A stretch of 64,000 nt of DNA from Rhizobium sp. CG5 (GCF_023701945.1 NZ_JABAEF010000022.1:1-64000); one strand, 5' to 3'; positions 1 through 8,979 are shown, numbered from the stretch's first letter. Program-made: numbers and translations. The notes: generated from the letters alone by a model not told the origin.

Positions 1-756
1 CCCGCATCCCCGCCCCCAAAACCTGTGCCACACTTGTCCCGTTCCGCCTTCGGATACACCGGTCTGCGTTGCCGCGGGCCGGCGCTTTTGGGGAGCCTTT
101 GACGCGGGGCGAGCCGGGAGGCGTTGTGGGAAATGGACCTGCCAGCAGCAATGATGGCGTGCGGGTGCGAAAGCCGGTGTTTTCCGGATCTTGCACCCTG
201 GGACATCATACCAAGTCTCGATGATGGAAACCGATAGGTTTTCATCATCGAGACTTGGTATCGGGATGGCGACCGGTCGGACGGCGGGGTTTTCACAAAA
301 ACCTGCCGGAACGGCGCGACGATGCTGCGGTCGACAGGTCTGCGGAGCTCCATCGCCGTGCCTTGAAAACGGCCTTTCGGACGGCCCGGGCAGCGAAAGC
401 ACAACAACGATACCAAGCCCGCGAGCCGATCTCTGACAAAGATGCCAACAGCCCGTAGAAAGGCCAGAGCCAGGACGACAGACCGCCGAACGGGGTGCCG
501 GCAGGTGCCATTGTTTTTGAAATTTCAACAGGGCAGCTCCGGCACCCCGTCCGACCAGACTGTTTTCACCCGGAGGGATTTTTGGCCCGGCCGGTGTCCT
601 GTCACGCCCGTTCCGAGCGTGCCGACTTTTACGAAAACCCGTGCCATTGCGGCACAGACCGGCCGCGGCCGACAGATTTCGTCAACCCTGCTCGTTCAGC
701 ATTCCTGAACGGCGATCGGCTACAAGGACAACAGTTGCCCCCAGAGGACCCGGCCG
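1..756. other. Region without a recognisable gene
   Basis: Open frames here are short, overlap one another on both strands and translate to Arg/Pro/Ser-rich sequence with no domain that I recognise, so I call none of them. The clear structure is the inverted repeat at 208-261. A smaller hairpin (GGTTTT/AAAACC) lies near 289-304. The last ~100 bases before 757 should contain the promoter and leader of the flagellar rod-like gene, but I could not pick a convincing -35/-10 or sigma-54 site. Confidence 0.5.
208..261. repeat. Long inverted repeat, 25-bp arms with a 4-base loop
   Basis: The left arm (208-232) and right arm (237-261) are reverse complements with a single mismatch, which would be a G-U pair in RNA. 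They are separated by GATA. There is no T-run on either side, so it does not look like an intrinsic terminator. On either strand the transcript would fold into one long, nearly perfect stem. It may be a dispersed palindromic repeat, a recombination remnant or part of an unannotated RNA; the sequence alone does not decide. Confidence 0.85.
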
Positions 757-1083
757 ATGAGCCTGAATGCGATGATGAACAATGCCGTATCGGGCCTGCA
801 GGCTCAGACCACGCGGCTGTCGGCCACATCCAACAATGTGGCGAATGCGCTGACGCCAGGCTACGACCGCTCCGTAACCTCGCTCACGTCGCGGTCCTTA
901 GGCGGCGTCTCCGCCTCCGTCGCGCCATCGGGCGAGCCCACCCTGCCCGGCTCTTCCAATGTCGATCTTGGCACCGAAATGCTCGACCTGATCGAAACGG
1001 AGTTGAGCTATAAGGCCAATGCCTCGGTGTTCGAGGCCGGTGCCGACATGTGGGATGTGCTGATGAGCATCAAGCGCGACTGA
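757..1083 (+). CDS. Flagellar basal-body rod-like protein (short FlgC/FlgB-type)
   Basis: 108 residues. The N-terminus (about 1-40) has the flagellar rod N-terminal signature: a heptad-like helix ending in SATSNNVAN followed by TPGYDR. The C-terminus (about 68-108, from NVDLGTEMLDLI to the end) matches the rod/hook C-terminal helix that packs against it in the axial structure. Known rod proteins such as FlgC are about 135-140 residues, so this one lacks most of the central D1 region. No other flagellar gene is in the window, so it is either an orphan or a minor rod-like paralogue rather than the main FlgC. The frame is intact and the ATG at 757 begins directly with the conserved helix. Confidence 0.75.
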   Translation: MSLNAMMNNAVSGLQAQTTRLSATSNNVANALTPGYDRSVTSLTSRSLGGVSASVAPSGEPTLPGSSNVDLGTEMLDLIETELSYKANASVFEAGADMWDVLMSIKRD

Positions 1084-1140
1084 GCTGTCGTCTGCCCCAT
1101 GAGCAACGCAGCCGGGAAAAAAGCCGCATGTCCCAGCTGT

Positions 1141-1785
1141 CTATGTCGTAGACGCCGACATCCATTCGGCCAGCACAGAGCCGAGCGCCACCAGCCCGAA
1201 CAACACCATGACACCGCCGGAAATCCGAGAAACCCAGGTGGCAAAGCCTTGCGGCAGACGCTTATGCAGCAGCGCCACGGTGCCGCTTAAGAAAAACCAC
1301 CAGGCGAGCGATCCGACAAAGACACCGGCCACCACGATGGCGGCCTCAAGACCCTCGCCGGCCTCAGCCAGGCCAAGCCCGGCGAAGATCGCCGCAAAGG
1401 ACAGGATGGTGGCCGGATTGGTGACGGTCAGCAGGAAGGTCGCGGCCGCGGTGCTCAGCAGATCGCGCGCGCCGACGGTCGCGGCCACCACCGGGGGTTT
1501 GGGCTGAAAGCTCTTCCAGCCGAGCCACAGCAGGAACAGGCCGCCGACCAGCCGCAGCGGCAGGGAGATCCCATCGAGCACCGAGGCAAAGACGGCGAAA
1601 CCGGCCGCCGCCATCAGCGCATAGGCGCCATCGGCCAGCGCGGTGCCCAGCCCGCCGGCCACGCCGGCCCAGAAGCCGCGTTCCAGGGTGCGGGAGATGC
1701 ACAGCGCGCCGATCGGCCCGAGCGGCGCGGCAATCGCCAGCCCCAGCAGCAGACCCTTGGCAAAGAGCAGGATCGAAAGGGTCAT
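1141..1785 (-). CDS. LysE-family amino-acid exporter
   Basis: 214 residues, a six-helix inner-membrane protein of the LysE/RhtB family, which exports basic or neutral amino acids and related metabolites. The N-terminal helix runs into the family signature AAPLGPIGALCI (about 18-29). A central hydrophilic stretch with FQPKPP and a conserved TVTNPAT motif near residue 120 are also typical. The start at 1785 is preferred because upstream sequence in frame belongs to the lrp gene. Its ATG overlaps the lrp stop (ATGA), so the exporter is translationally coupled to the regulator, which suggests the Lrp protein controls this transporter. The substrate is unknown. A second LysE-family gene lies at 20703-21320. 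Confidence 0.88.
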   Translation of the reverse strand: MTLSILLFAKGLLLGLAIAAPLGPIGALCISRTLERGFWAGVAGGLGTALADGAYALMAAAGFAVFASVLDGISLPLRLVGGLFLLWLGWKSFQPKPPVVAATVGARDLLSTAAATFLLTVTNPATILSFAAIFAGLGLAEAGEGLEAAIVVAGVFVGSLAWWFFLSGTVALLHKRLPQGFATWVSRISGGVMVLFGLVALGSVLAEWMSASTT

Positions 1786-2237
1786 GGCGAGGTCGCTCCA
1801 TCGGTCAGGGTGCGCTCGACAGCCGAGGACAGGGCGATCATCGTTTCCGAGCGGGCGAGATAACGGCGCTCTTTCAAGAGCGACAGGAAATCCTCGATAT
1901 CGCCGATGACCGGCAGCCGCACCTTCATCAGATAGGACCAGCCACCGGTGACATGGTGGCATTCCAGCACCGCCGGGTGGCTGGCGGAAAAGCGCCGGAA
2001 TTCCCCCTCGTCCGCATCGGCGGCGAGCGCCACGAAGACGAAGGCCAACACGGGATAGCCGAGGCTGTCCGGGTCCGCCTCGACGGTAAAGCGCCGAATG
2101 ACGCCGCTCGCATGCAGGCGGCGAATGCGCTCGTTGACGGCGGAGGCCGACAGCTCGACGCGCTCGCCGATATCGGCAAGGGAGCGCCGGGCGTCGGCGG
2201 CGAGTAATCCGATGATTTTGCGGTCGATGAAATCCAT
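1782..2237 (-). CDS. Lrp/AsnC-family transcriptional regulator
   Basis: 151 residues. The N-terminal winged helix-turn-helix (about 1-60) starts MDFIDRKIIGLL and contains RRSLADIGERVELSASAVNERIRRL, the AsnC-type reading head. The C-terminal half is a RAM/ligand-binding domain with the usual VLECHHVTGGWSYLMKV stretch (about 95-111). It should act as an amino-acid-responsive dimer or octamer. The next gene downstream is the LysE exporter, overlapping by 4 nt, matching the common regulator-plus-exporter pairing, though usually these are divergent. There is no Shine-Dalgarno before the ATG; a promoter positioned six bases upstream predicts a leaderless mRNA. Confidence 0.9.
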   Translation of the reverse strand: MDFIDRKIIGLLAADARRSLADIGERVELSASAVNERIRRLHASGVIRRFTVEADPDSLGYPVLAFVFVALAADADEGEFRRFSASHPAVLECHHVTGGWSYLMKVRLPVIGDIEDFLSLLKERRYLARSETMIALSSAVERTLTDGATSP

Positions 2238-2239
2238 GT

Positions 2240-2272
2240 CCGCAATATATGCGGCATTTTCCAGATATTCAA
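2240..2272 (-). promoter_or_regulatory. lrp promoter with a palindrome over the -10 box (leaderless transcript)
   Basis: On the minus strand TTGAAT (2267-2272) and TATATT (2244-2249) are spaced by exactly 17 bases. Only six bases separate the -10 box from the ATG at 2237, so transcription should begin at or next to the A of the start codon. A 15-bp palindrome, CCGCA-TATAT-TGCGG (2240-2254), covers the -10 box and is a natural operator for autoregulation by the Lrp protein. The promoter geometry is seen in the sequence; use by Lrp is inferred. Confidence 0.6.
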
Positions 2273-2353
2273 CGTTATTTATTGTTCGGCTCGGATATTC
2301 CGCATGATCGGTCGCGAAAGCGGTCTGCCGCCGCAAGAGTTGCGGTCAGACAT

Positions 2354-2376
2354 AAAAAAACCGGCACAGGGCCGGG
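2354..2376 (-). terminator. Rho-independent terminator of the suf operon
   Basis: On the minus strand, beyond the sufA stop, CCGGC-CCTGT-GCCGG forms a 5-bp GC stem followed immediately by seven T. It is the only strong intrinsic terminator seen downstream of the suf genes and probably marks the operon end. Confidence 0.7.
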
Positions 2377-2402
2377 CTTCGCATGCGTCTCTGTCGAGCC
2401 GG

Positions 2403-2795
2403 TCAGTTGCTGACCGCGGCCGCCCCCTGCTCGCGCGCCAGAAGGGCCAGATCGGCGGCCTTCAATTCCACCGATTCGCCGCAGCCGCAGGCCGAGGTCT
2501 GGTTGGGATTGTGGAAGGTGAAGCCGGCGCGAAGCGTCGTCGTTTCGTAGTCCATCTGCGTGCCGAGCAGGTAGAGAACGGCGGACGGTTCGATCCAGAC
2601 GCGGGCACCGTCGCGCTCGATCAGGTCGTCCTTGGCATGGGGCTCGGTGACGAGGTCGATGGTATATTCCATGCCCGCGCAGCCGCCCTTCTTGATCCCG
2701 ACTCGGACGCCCATGGCCTCCGTTGCGGAATTCTCGACGATCGCCTTGACGCGGGCAGCGGCCGCTTCCGTCAGGCTCATCACAGCAAATCCCAT
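2403..2795 (-). CDS. sufA: Fe-S assembly A-type carrier SufA (HesB/IscA family)
   Basis: 130 residues. An A-type scaffold/carrier that receives clusters from SufBCD and passes them to apoproteins. The three cluster-binding cysteines are present: C39 in GGCAGMEY and C103/C105 in the C-terminal CGCGES motif. The ATG at 2795 is chosen because GAAGGAG lies just upstream; longer in-frame sequence upstream is not conserved-looking. It is the last gene of the suf operon, but 218 bases, including a Rhizobiales repeat, separate it from sufT. It may therefore be partly expressed from its own signal or be affected by RNA processing in that gap. Confidence 0.92.
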   Translation of the reverse strand: MGFAVMSLTEAAAARVKAIVENSATEAMGVRVGIKKGGCAGMEYTIDLVTEPHAKDDLIERDGARVWIEPSAVLYLLGTQMDYETTTLRAGFTFHNPNQTSACGCGESVELKAADLALLAREQGAAAVSN

Positions 2796-2913
2796 CTCAA
2801 TTCTCCTTCCGCAGCCGGGTTCAAGGTCCGGCGCTTCGAATAACAATGTAAGATCGGTGCGTTAACCGATCAATACCACCCGGACTGTTCCGGATGGTGC
2901 ATCGCTGGCGTCC

Positions 2914-3015
2914 AGAGCGTTTCCGCTTTTCTTCGAATCGCGAGAACACTCTGTCCTTTTGTTTTTACGCAATTCCGGACGCAAAACCGCTGCGCACTTT
3001 TGCTGGAATTGCTCT
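2914..3015. repeat. Rhizobiales intergenic palindromic repeat (~100 bp)
   Basis: The segment runs from AGAGCGTTTCCGCTTTTC to GGAATTGCTCT, with TTTTGTTTTTACGCAATTCC in the middle. I recognise this from memory as the abundant non-coding repeat found in many copies in Rhizobium/Agrobacterium/Mesorhizobium genomes. Its ends are short inverted repeats (AGAGC/GCTCT). It sits between sufT and sufA, and its right edge overlaps the sufT stop codon (3014-3016). I found only this copy in the window. Confidence 0.75.
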
Positions 3016-3394
3016 AGTACCAGCCGATCGAGACCTGCGCCTCTTCCGACATGCGGTCCGGGGTCCATGGCGGATCGAAGGTCATCTCGACATCGACGCC
3101 GGAAATGCCCTCGACGGCGCTCACCGCATTGTGCACCCAGCCCGGCATTTCGCCGGCCACCGGGCAGCCGGGCGCTGTCAGCGTCATGACGATCTTGACC
3201 ATGCGGTCGTCCTCGATGTCGATCTTGTAGATCAGCCCGAGTTCGAAAATATCGGCCGGAATTTCCGGGTCGTAGACGGTCTTCAGCGCGGCGATGATAT
3301 CGTCGCTGAGACGCGCCACCTCGTCGGCCGGAATGGACGTGTGCACGATGCCGTCCCGGACATCCGGCTTTGCTTCGCTCTGGTTGACACTCAT
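3014..3394 (-). CDS. sufT: SUF-system assembly protein SufT (MIP18/DUF59 family)
   Basis: 126 residues. The DUF59 domain spans about residues 25-126 with the typical DPEIPADIFELGLIY and TLTAPGCPVAGEMP motifs; the latter holds the conserved cysteine. Family members help mature Fe-S proteins as accessory factors; in rhizobial suf operons this gene is often called sufX. It begins ten bases after sufS and reads in the same direction. The ATG at 3394 follows GAGGATAGATTG. The stop codon lies within the edge of the intergenic repeat, so repeat insertion may have trimmed or replaced the original 3' end. Confidence 0.88.
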   Translation of the reverse strand: MSVNQSEAKPDVRDGIVHTSIPADEVARLSDDIIAALKTVYDPEIPADIFELGLIYKIDIEDDRMVKIVMTLTAPGCPVAGEMPGWVHNAVSAVEGISGVDVEMTFDPPWTPDRMSEEAQVSIGWY

Positions 3395-3404
3395 CAATCT
3401 ATCC

Positions 3405-4652
3405 TCATGCAAAGAAGGTGCGGGCATGGTCGAGCGCATCGGCAAGAGCATCGACCTCGGCACGGGTATTGTAAAGGCCGAACGAGGCCCGGCAGGTAGA
3501 GGTCACGCCGAAACGGGCCAGCAGCGGTTGGGCGCAATGGGTGCCGGCGCGCACCGCCACGCCCTGCCGGTCGATCAGCATCGACACGTCATGGGCATGG
3601 ATGCCGGCCAGTTCGAACGAGAAGATCGCGCCCTTGCCCGGCGCATTGCCGAAAATGCGCAGGGAATTGATGGCCGACAGCCGTTCATGGGCATAGGCCG
3701 CCAGATCCGCCTCATGGGCGGCAATCGCCTCGCGTCCGAGCGTCTCCATATAGTCGAGCGCATAGCCAAGCCCGATCGCCTGGACGATCGGCGGCGTGCC
3801 GGCCTCGAACCGGTGCGGCGGATCATTGTAGGTGACGGTCTCCTCGGTCACCTCGACGATCATTTCGCCGCCGCCCATGAAGGGCCGCATCTCTCTCAGC
3901 CGATCGGCCTTGCCATAGAGGATGCCGATGCCGGACGGGCCATAGAGCTTGTGGCCGGTCATCACATACCAGTCGCAGTCGATATCGCGGACATCGACCG
4001 GCATATGCACGGCGCCCTGGCTGCCATCGACCAGCACCGGGATGCCGCGTTCATGGGCGATCCGGCAGATCTCCTTGACGGGAACGACCGTGCCGAGCGC
4101 GTTCGACATGTGGGTGATCGCGACGAGCTTGGTCTTGTCCGTGAGACTGTTCTCGAAGGCCTCGATATGGAAGGCACCGTTTTCGTCGACCGGCACCCAG
4201 ACGATCTTGGCACCCTGGCGTTCGCGGATGAAATGCCACGGCACGATGTTGGAGTGATGCTCCATGATCGAGATGACGATCTCGTCGCCTTCACCGATAT
4301 GCGGCATGCCATAGCCATAGGCCACCGTGTTGATCGCCTCGGTCGAGGATTTGGTGAAGATGATCTCGTCCACCGATCCGGCATTCAGGAAGCGCCGCAC
4401 CTTTTCGCGCGCCGCTTCATAGGCGTCGGTTGCCGCATTCGACAGGAAATGCAGGCCGCGATGCACATTGGCATATTCGTTGGAATAGGTATGGCTGATC
4501 GCATCGATCACCATCTGCGGCTTCTGCGCCGAGGCACCATTGTCCAGATAGACCAGCGGCTTGCCATAGACCGTGCGCGACAGGATCGGGAAATCCCGCC
4601 TGACGGCTTCCACGTCGTAAGCTGCGCCGGAACTGGCGAATTCAGGCTTCAT
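3405..4652 (-). CDS. sufS: Cysteine desulfurase SufS (group II)
   Basis: 415 residues, a PLP enzyme that removes sulfur from cysteine for cluster assembly. The PLP lysine is K235 in TGHKLYGPSG and the persulfide-forming cysteine is C373 in RAGTHCAQP, the short active-site loop typical of group II SufS. Length and order of motifs match the family. Its start overlaps the 3' end of the preceding VOC gene by 11 bases, so translation is coupled. A second, group-I-like desulfurase heads the same operon (8980-10146). Having both forms is the known rhizobial arrangement (S2 and S1). Confidence 0.95.
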   Translation of the reverse strand: MKPEFASSGAAYDVEAVRRDFPILSRTVYGKPLVYLDNGASAQKPQMVIDAISHTYSNEYANVHRGLHFLSNAATDAYEAAREKVRRFLNAGSVDEIIFTKSSTEAINTVAYGYGMPHIGEGDEIVISIMEHHSNIVPWHFIRERQGAKIVWVPVDENGAFHIEAFENSLTDKTKLVAITHMSNALGTVVPVKEICRIAHERGIPVLVDGSQGAVHMPVDVRDIDCDWYVMTGHKLYGPSGIGILYGKADRLREMRPFMGGGEMIVEVTEETVTYNDPPHRFEAGTPPIVQAIGLGYALDYMETLGREAIAAHEADLAAYAHERLSAINSLRIFGNAPGKGAIFSFELAGIHAHDVSMLIDRQGVAVRAGTHCAQPLLARFGVTSTCRASFGLYNTRAEVDALADALDHARTFFA

Positions 4653-5031
4653 AGCTGATAAACTCCATGAGCGACCCGTCCGGATCGCGAAAATAAAGGC
4701 TTATACCCTCACCCAGCGCGCCGAAGCGCCGCACCGGTCCCAATTCCACCGCCACGCCCTCATGCTCGAGATGGGCTTTCGCGGTGTCGATCGGCCCGTG
4801 CCAGCGCAAGCACAGGTCGCTGTTTCCCGGCATCACCGGCACCCGCGCCAGCGGGTGGGCGGGTACGCCCGGCCCATGGACGTTGAGCTGTTGCTGCCCG
4901 AAGCGGAATACATAGCCGCCATCCGGCCGGGCAATGGCCTCGGCCCCGATCACCCGCGTATAAAAGTCCCGCGCCTGCTCCCAGTCGGACACATGGATAA
5001 CGCAGTGGTCGAGGCTGACGCGCTCACTCAT
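4642..5031 (-). CDS. VOC-superfamily (glyoxalase/dioxygenase fold) protein
   Basis: 129 residues forming two beta-alpha-beta-beta-beta modules. It begins LDHCVIHVSDWEQARDFYTRV and ends YFRDPDGSLMEFISYEA; candidate metal ligands are H9 and the C-terminal Glu. Substrate unknown; it resembles virulence-protein-like VOC members in gene databases by general appearance only. It is embedded in the suf operon: its start overlaps the sufD end by 8 bases and its end overlaps sufS by 11. It is therefore co-translated with Fe-S genes although it has no known role there. The ATG at 5031 is chosen over one at 5052 because of the conserved N-terminus. Confidence 0.85.
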   Translation of the reverse strand: MSERVSLDHCVIHVSDWEQARDFYTRVIGAEAIARPDGGYVFRFGQQQLNVHGPGVPAHPLARVPVMPGNSDLCLRWHGPIDTAKAHLEHEGVAVELGPVRRFGALGEGISLYFRDPDGSLMEFISYEA

Positions 5032-6298
5032 GGCTTTCCAGCCAGTCGGCAATCACGCCCTCCAGCGCTTCGATCAGCGGTTCGTCATCGAGTTCCTCGA
5101 CGATCTCGGCGACGAAGGCATTGATCAGCAAGGCACGCGCCGGCTTTTCCGGAATGCCGCGGGCCATCAGGTAATAGAGATGCTTGTGGTCGATATCGGC
5201 CACCGTCGCACCATGGGCGCATTGTACGTCATCGGCGAAGATCTCGAGTTCCGGCTTGACCAGCATCTCGGCTTCGTCCGACATCAGCAGCGTGTTGCAG
5301 GCCATGCGGGCATCGGTCTTCTGGGCATCCTGGGCGACCCGGATCTGCCCCTGGAACACGCCCTTGGCGCGATCGAACACGACATTGCGGACGATCTCGG
5401 TGGAGGTGGTGTTGGGCAGGTCATGGCCGAGCGTCATGGTGACGTCGGTATGGCTCTCGCCGCCGAGCAGGTTGACGCCGCGCAGGGTGAAATCCGAACC
5501 TTCACCGGCGGTGAAGACATGGATCTCCTGGCGAACGAGCTTGCCGCCGGCATTGATCACGAAGAGGCGGAACTTGACGTTCGCGCCCATCTCGACCTTG
5601 ATCTGCCCGAGATGGGTATCCTCAAGCCCTTGCGCCTGCACGATGATCCAGGTGACCTCAGCGCCGTCGCCGATCTTGATATCGCTGACGGTCGAAACGA
5701 AGGCAGCGCCTCCGGCTGCGTTCAGATGACGCTCGATGACGGTCGCCTTGCTGGCACTGCCGAACTCGACCGGGAAGCGGCCATGCACCTGGCCGGCGCC
5801 ATGGATCGCCTGCAGTTCCAAAGGCTGTTCCAGTTCGGTGCCGGCCGCAATCGACAGGACATAGCCGTCGCGCACGAAGCTGCCGTTGATCCGGCCGATC
5901 GCATCGTCACGGTCATAGGCGATGAGGCCGGCAGCGGCACTGCCGTCCGTCAGGGCCGCACCGTAGGAGACGACGCTGACGCCGTCCGGACCGCTTAAAG
6001 CCACGGCCTTGCCGTGTTCGAAGGCCAGCACGGTGGCGCCCGGCACGATGGCGGCAACAGCCCTGCCTTCGGCTCCCGGCGCATTGTCCGGGATCGCCCG
6101 CAGCAGGGATTTCAGGTCGGTGTAGTGCCAGGATTCGATTCGGCGCGTCGGCAGACCGCCGCGCTTCAAGTCATCGAACAGCCGGTCGCGGGCGGCAAGC
6201 ACCGCGCCGTCACCCGGCAATTCGCCGATCTGGTCCGTATAGGTTTCCAGAAGGGCCGCCTCGGCGGCCGTCGGCCGATTGGCTGCCTGAATGTTCAT
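5024..6298 (-). CDS. sufD: Fe-S cluster assembly protein SufD
   Basis: 424 residues. It belongs to the SufBCD scaffold, where SufB-SufD form a beta-helical heterodimer on two SufC ATPases. The C-terminal half carries the expected QCAHGATVADID motif, with the Cys/His pair linked to cluster assembly in E. coli SufD, and the HLYYLMARGI helix. Two in-frame ATGs exist (6304 and 6298). AGGAG sits one base from the first and about seven from the second, so 6298 is preferred. It follows sufC by 23 bases and overlaps the VOC gene at its end. Confidence 0.93.
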   Translation of the reverse strand: MNIQAANRPTAAEAALLETYTDQIGELPGDGAVLAARDRLFDDLKRGGLPTRRIESWHYTDLKSLLRAIPDNAPGAEGRAVAAIVPGATVLAFEHGKAVALSGPDGVSVVSYGAALTDGSAAAGLIAYDRDDAIGRINGSFVRDGYVLSIAAGTELEQPLELQAIHGAGQVHGRFPVEFGSASKATVIERHLNAAGGAAFVSTVSDIKIGDGAEVTWIIVQAQGLEDTHLGQIKVEMGANVKFRLFVINAGGKLVRQEIHVFTAGEGSDFTLRGVNLLGGESHTDVTMTLGHDLPNTTSTEIVRNVVFDRAKGVFQGQIRVAQDAQKTDARMACNTLLMSDEAEMLVKPELEIFADDVQCAHGATVADIDHKHLYYLMARGIPEKPARALLINAFVAEIVEELDDEPLIEALEGVIADWLESHE

Positions 6299-6321
6299 GG
6301 GCATGCTCCTTTCCGCCGCGA

Positions 6322-7077
6322 TCAGGCCGCTTCACCGATGATATCGGCATAACCGTTCGCTTCGAGTTCCAGGGCGAGGCTCTTGTCGCCAGTCTTGATG
6401 ATCTGGCCCTTGTAGAGGACGTGGACGGTGTCGGGTACGATATAGTCGAGCAGGCGCTGGTAATGGGTGATGACGATCACCGCCCGGTCCGGCGACTTCA
6501 GGGCGTTGACGCCATCGGCAACGATCTTCAGGGCGTCGATGTCGAGGCCGCTGTCGGTCTCGTCGAGAATGCAAAGGTTTGGCTCCAGCAGCGCCATCTG
6601 CAGGATTTCGGCGCGCTTCTTCTCGCCGCCGGAAAAGCCGACATTGAGCGGCCGCTTCAGCATGTCCATGTCGATCTGCAATCTGGCAGCGGCATCCTTG
6701 ACGCGGCGGATGAAGTCCGGCGTCGTCAGTTCGGCTTCGCCGCGCGCCTTGCGCTGCTCGTTCATCGCCACTTTCAGGAACTGCATGGTGGCGACGCCGG
6801 GAATTTCGACCGGATACTGAAAAGCCAGGAAAATGCCCTTGGAGGCGCGCTCGGCGACATCCAGGCCGAGGATGCTCTCGCCGTTATAGAGAATGTCGCC
6901 CTCGGTGACCTCATAGTCGGTGCGGCCCGACAGGATATAGGACAGCGTCGACTTGCCGGAGCCATTCGGCCCCATGATGGCAGCGACTTCGCCGGCCTTG
7001 ACCGTCAGGTTTAGGCCGCGGATGATTTCGGTACCGTCTTCAGCGATACGGGCATGGAGATTGCGAATTTCAAGCAT
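6322..7077 (-). CDS. sufC: Fe-S cluster assembly ATPase SufC
   Basis: 251 residues, an ABC-type ATPase without membrane domains. Walker A is GPNGSGKST (36-44), the signature is FSGGEKKR (148-155), and Walker B with the catalytic acid is LCILDET (168-174), followed by a D-loop SGLDID. The signature variant FSGGEKKR is characteristic of SufC. It binds SufB and SufD to drive scaffold rearrangement. It is separated from the preceding small coiled-coil gene by 66 bases, the only sizeable gap between sufB and sufS. Confidence 0.95.
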   Translation of the reverse strand: MLEIRNLHARIAEDGTEIIRGLNLTVKAGEVAAIMGPNGSGKSTLSYILSGRTDYEVTEGDILYNGESILGLDVAERASKGIFLAFQYPVEIPGVATMQFLKVAMNEQRKARGEAELTTPDFIRRVKDAAARLQIDMDMLKRPLNVGFSGGEKKRAEILQMALLEPNLCILDETDSGLDIDALKIVADGVNALKSPDRAVIVITHYQRLLDYIVPDTVHVLYKGQIIKTGDKSLALELEANGYADIIGEAA

Positions 7078-7143
7078 GGTTCTCTTCCAAATTCAAATGT
7101 TGCTCTTACGGAACGAGGGCGCGCCTTCAAGCGCCGCTCCTGC

Positions 7144-7364
7144 TCATTCCACGATGTCTAGACGCTTGCCGATGCGTTCGAGCTGAAGTTTGACCGACGC
7201 GATGTCGCCATCCTGCGCCGTTTCATGAGACATGAAGGCAGCCATATGCTGTTTCATCGACCGCATTTCACTGCGAATCCCACGGATCTCTTCACCCATT
7301 CCAGCAATCTCGGCCCGCAGGGCGCGCAAATGCTCGAGAATGAGATGCTCGACCTTTTCGTTCA

Positions 7365-7365
<1 letters not shown>
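7144..7365 (-). CDS. Small coiled-coil protein inserted between sufB and sufC
   Basis: 73 residues, no cysteines, no membrane segment or signal peptide. Nearly all of it is heptad-patterned: a first helix LEHLRALRAEIAGM and IRSEMRSMKQHM, a short break around SHETAQDGD, then VKLQLERIGKRLDIVE. The start ATG (7365) shares its A with the sufB stop (TGATG), so it is translationally coupled to sufB. The frame is open and lacks Fe-S ligands, so a direct cluster role is unlikely. It clearly resembles the small gene at 39764-40021 between purS and purQ. I do not recognise a named function; a small multimerising or anti-toxin-like accessory protein is possible. Confidence 0.8.
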
Positions 7366-8834
<1,469 letters not shown>

Positions 8835-8885
8835 CTGCGTTCTCCAATCTCGCCGGGTCCAAGGTCCGACGGCTTGTCAACGTTT

Positions 8886-8963
8886 GAAGCGGGGTTCCGC
8901 TTCTATGTGGTGGTCAGGGGCAAAATTTCACCCCTATGGTCCTGCGGAAAATTGATTTTCCGC
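8886..8963 (-). repeat. Three consecutive hairpins between sufS2 and sufB
   Basis: In the minus-strand transcript three stems follow one another: a 9-bp arm palindrome GCGGAAAAT/ATTTTCCGC (8944-8963) with a two-base spacer, AGGGG/CCCCT (8916-8935) and GAAGCGG/CCGCTTC (8886-8903). None has a following T-run. They could be RNA-processing or stability elements that separate sufS2 from sufBCD expression. The near-perfect 20-bp palindrome could alternatively be a DNA operator. The stems are visible; the role is inferred. Confidence 0.6.
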
Positions 8964-8979
8964 AATTATGCCGCCCTTA

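Noticed and set aside
495..1013. A 172-codon open frame overlapping the flagellar rod-like gene
   Set aside because: It has no recognisable domain, is Arg/Cys-rich in the manner of an out-of-frame GC-rich shadow, and overlaps a better gene in another frame.
3294..4658. A 454-codon plus-strand frame opposite sufS
   Set aside because: It is the antisense shadow of sufS; its His/Arg/Asp-rich sequence is what the complement of GC-rich coding DNA gives.
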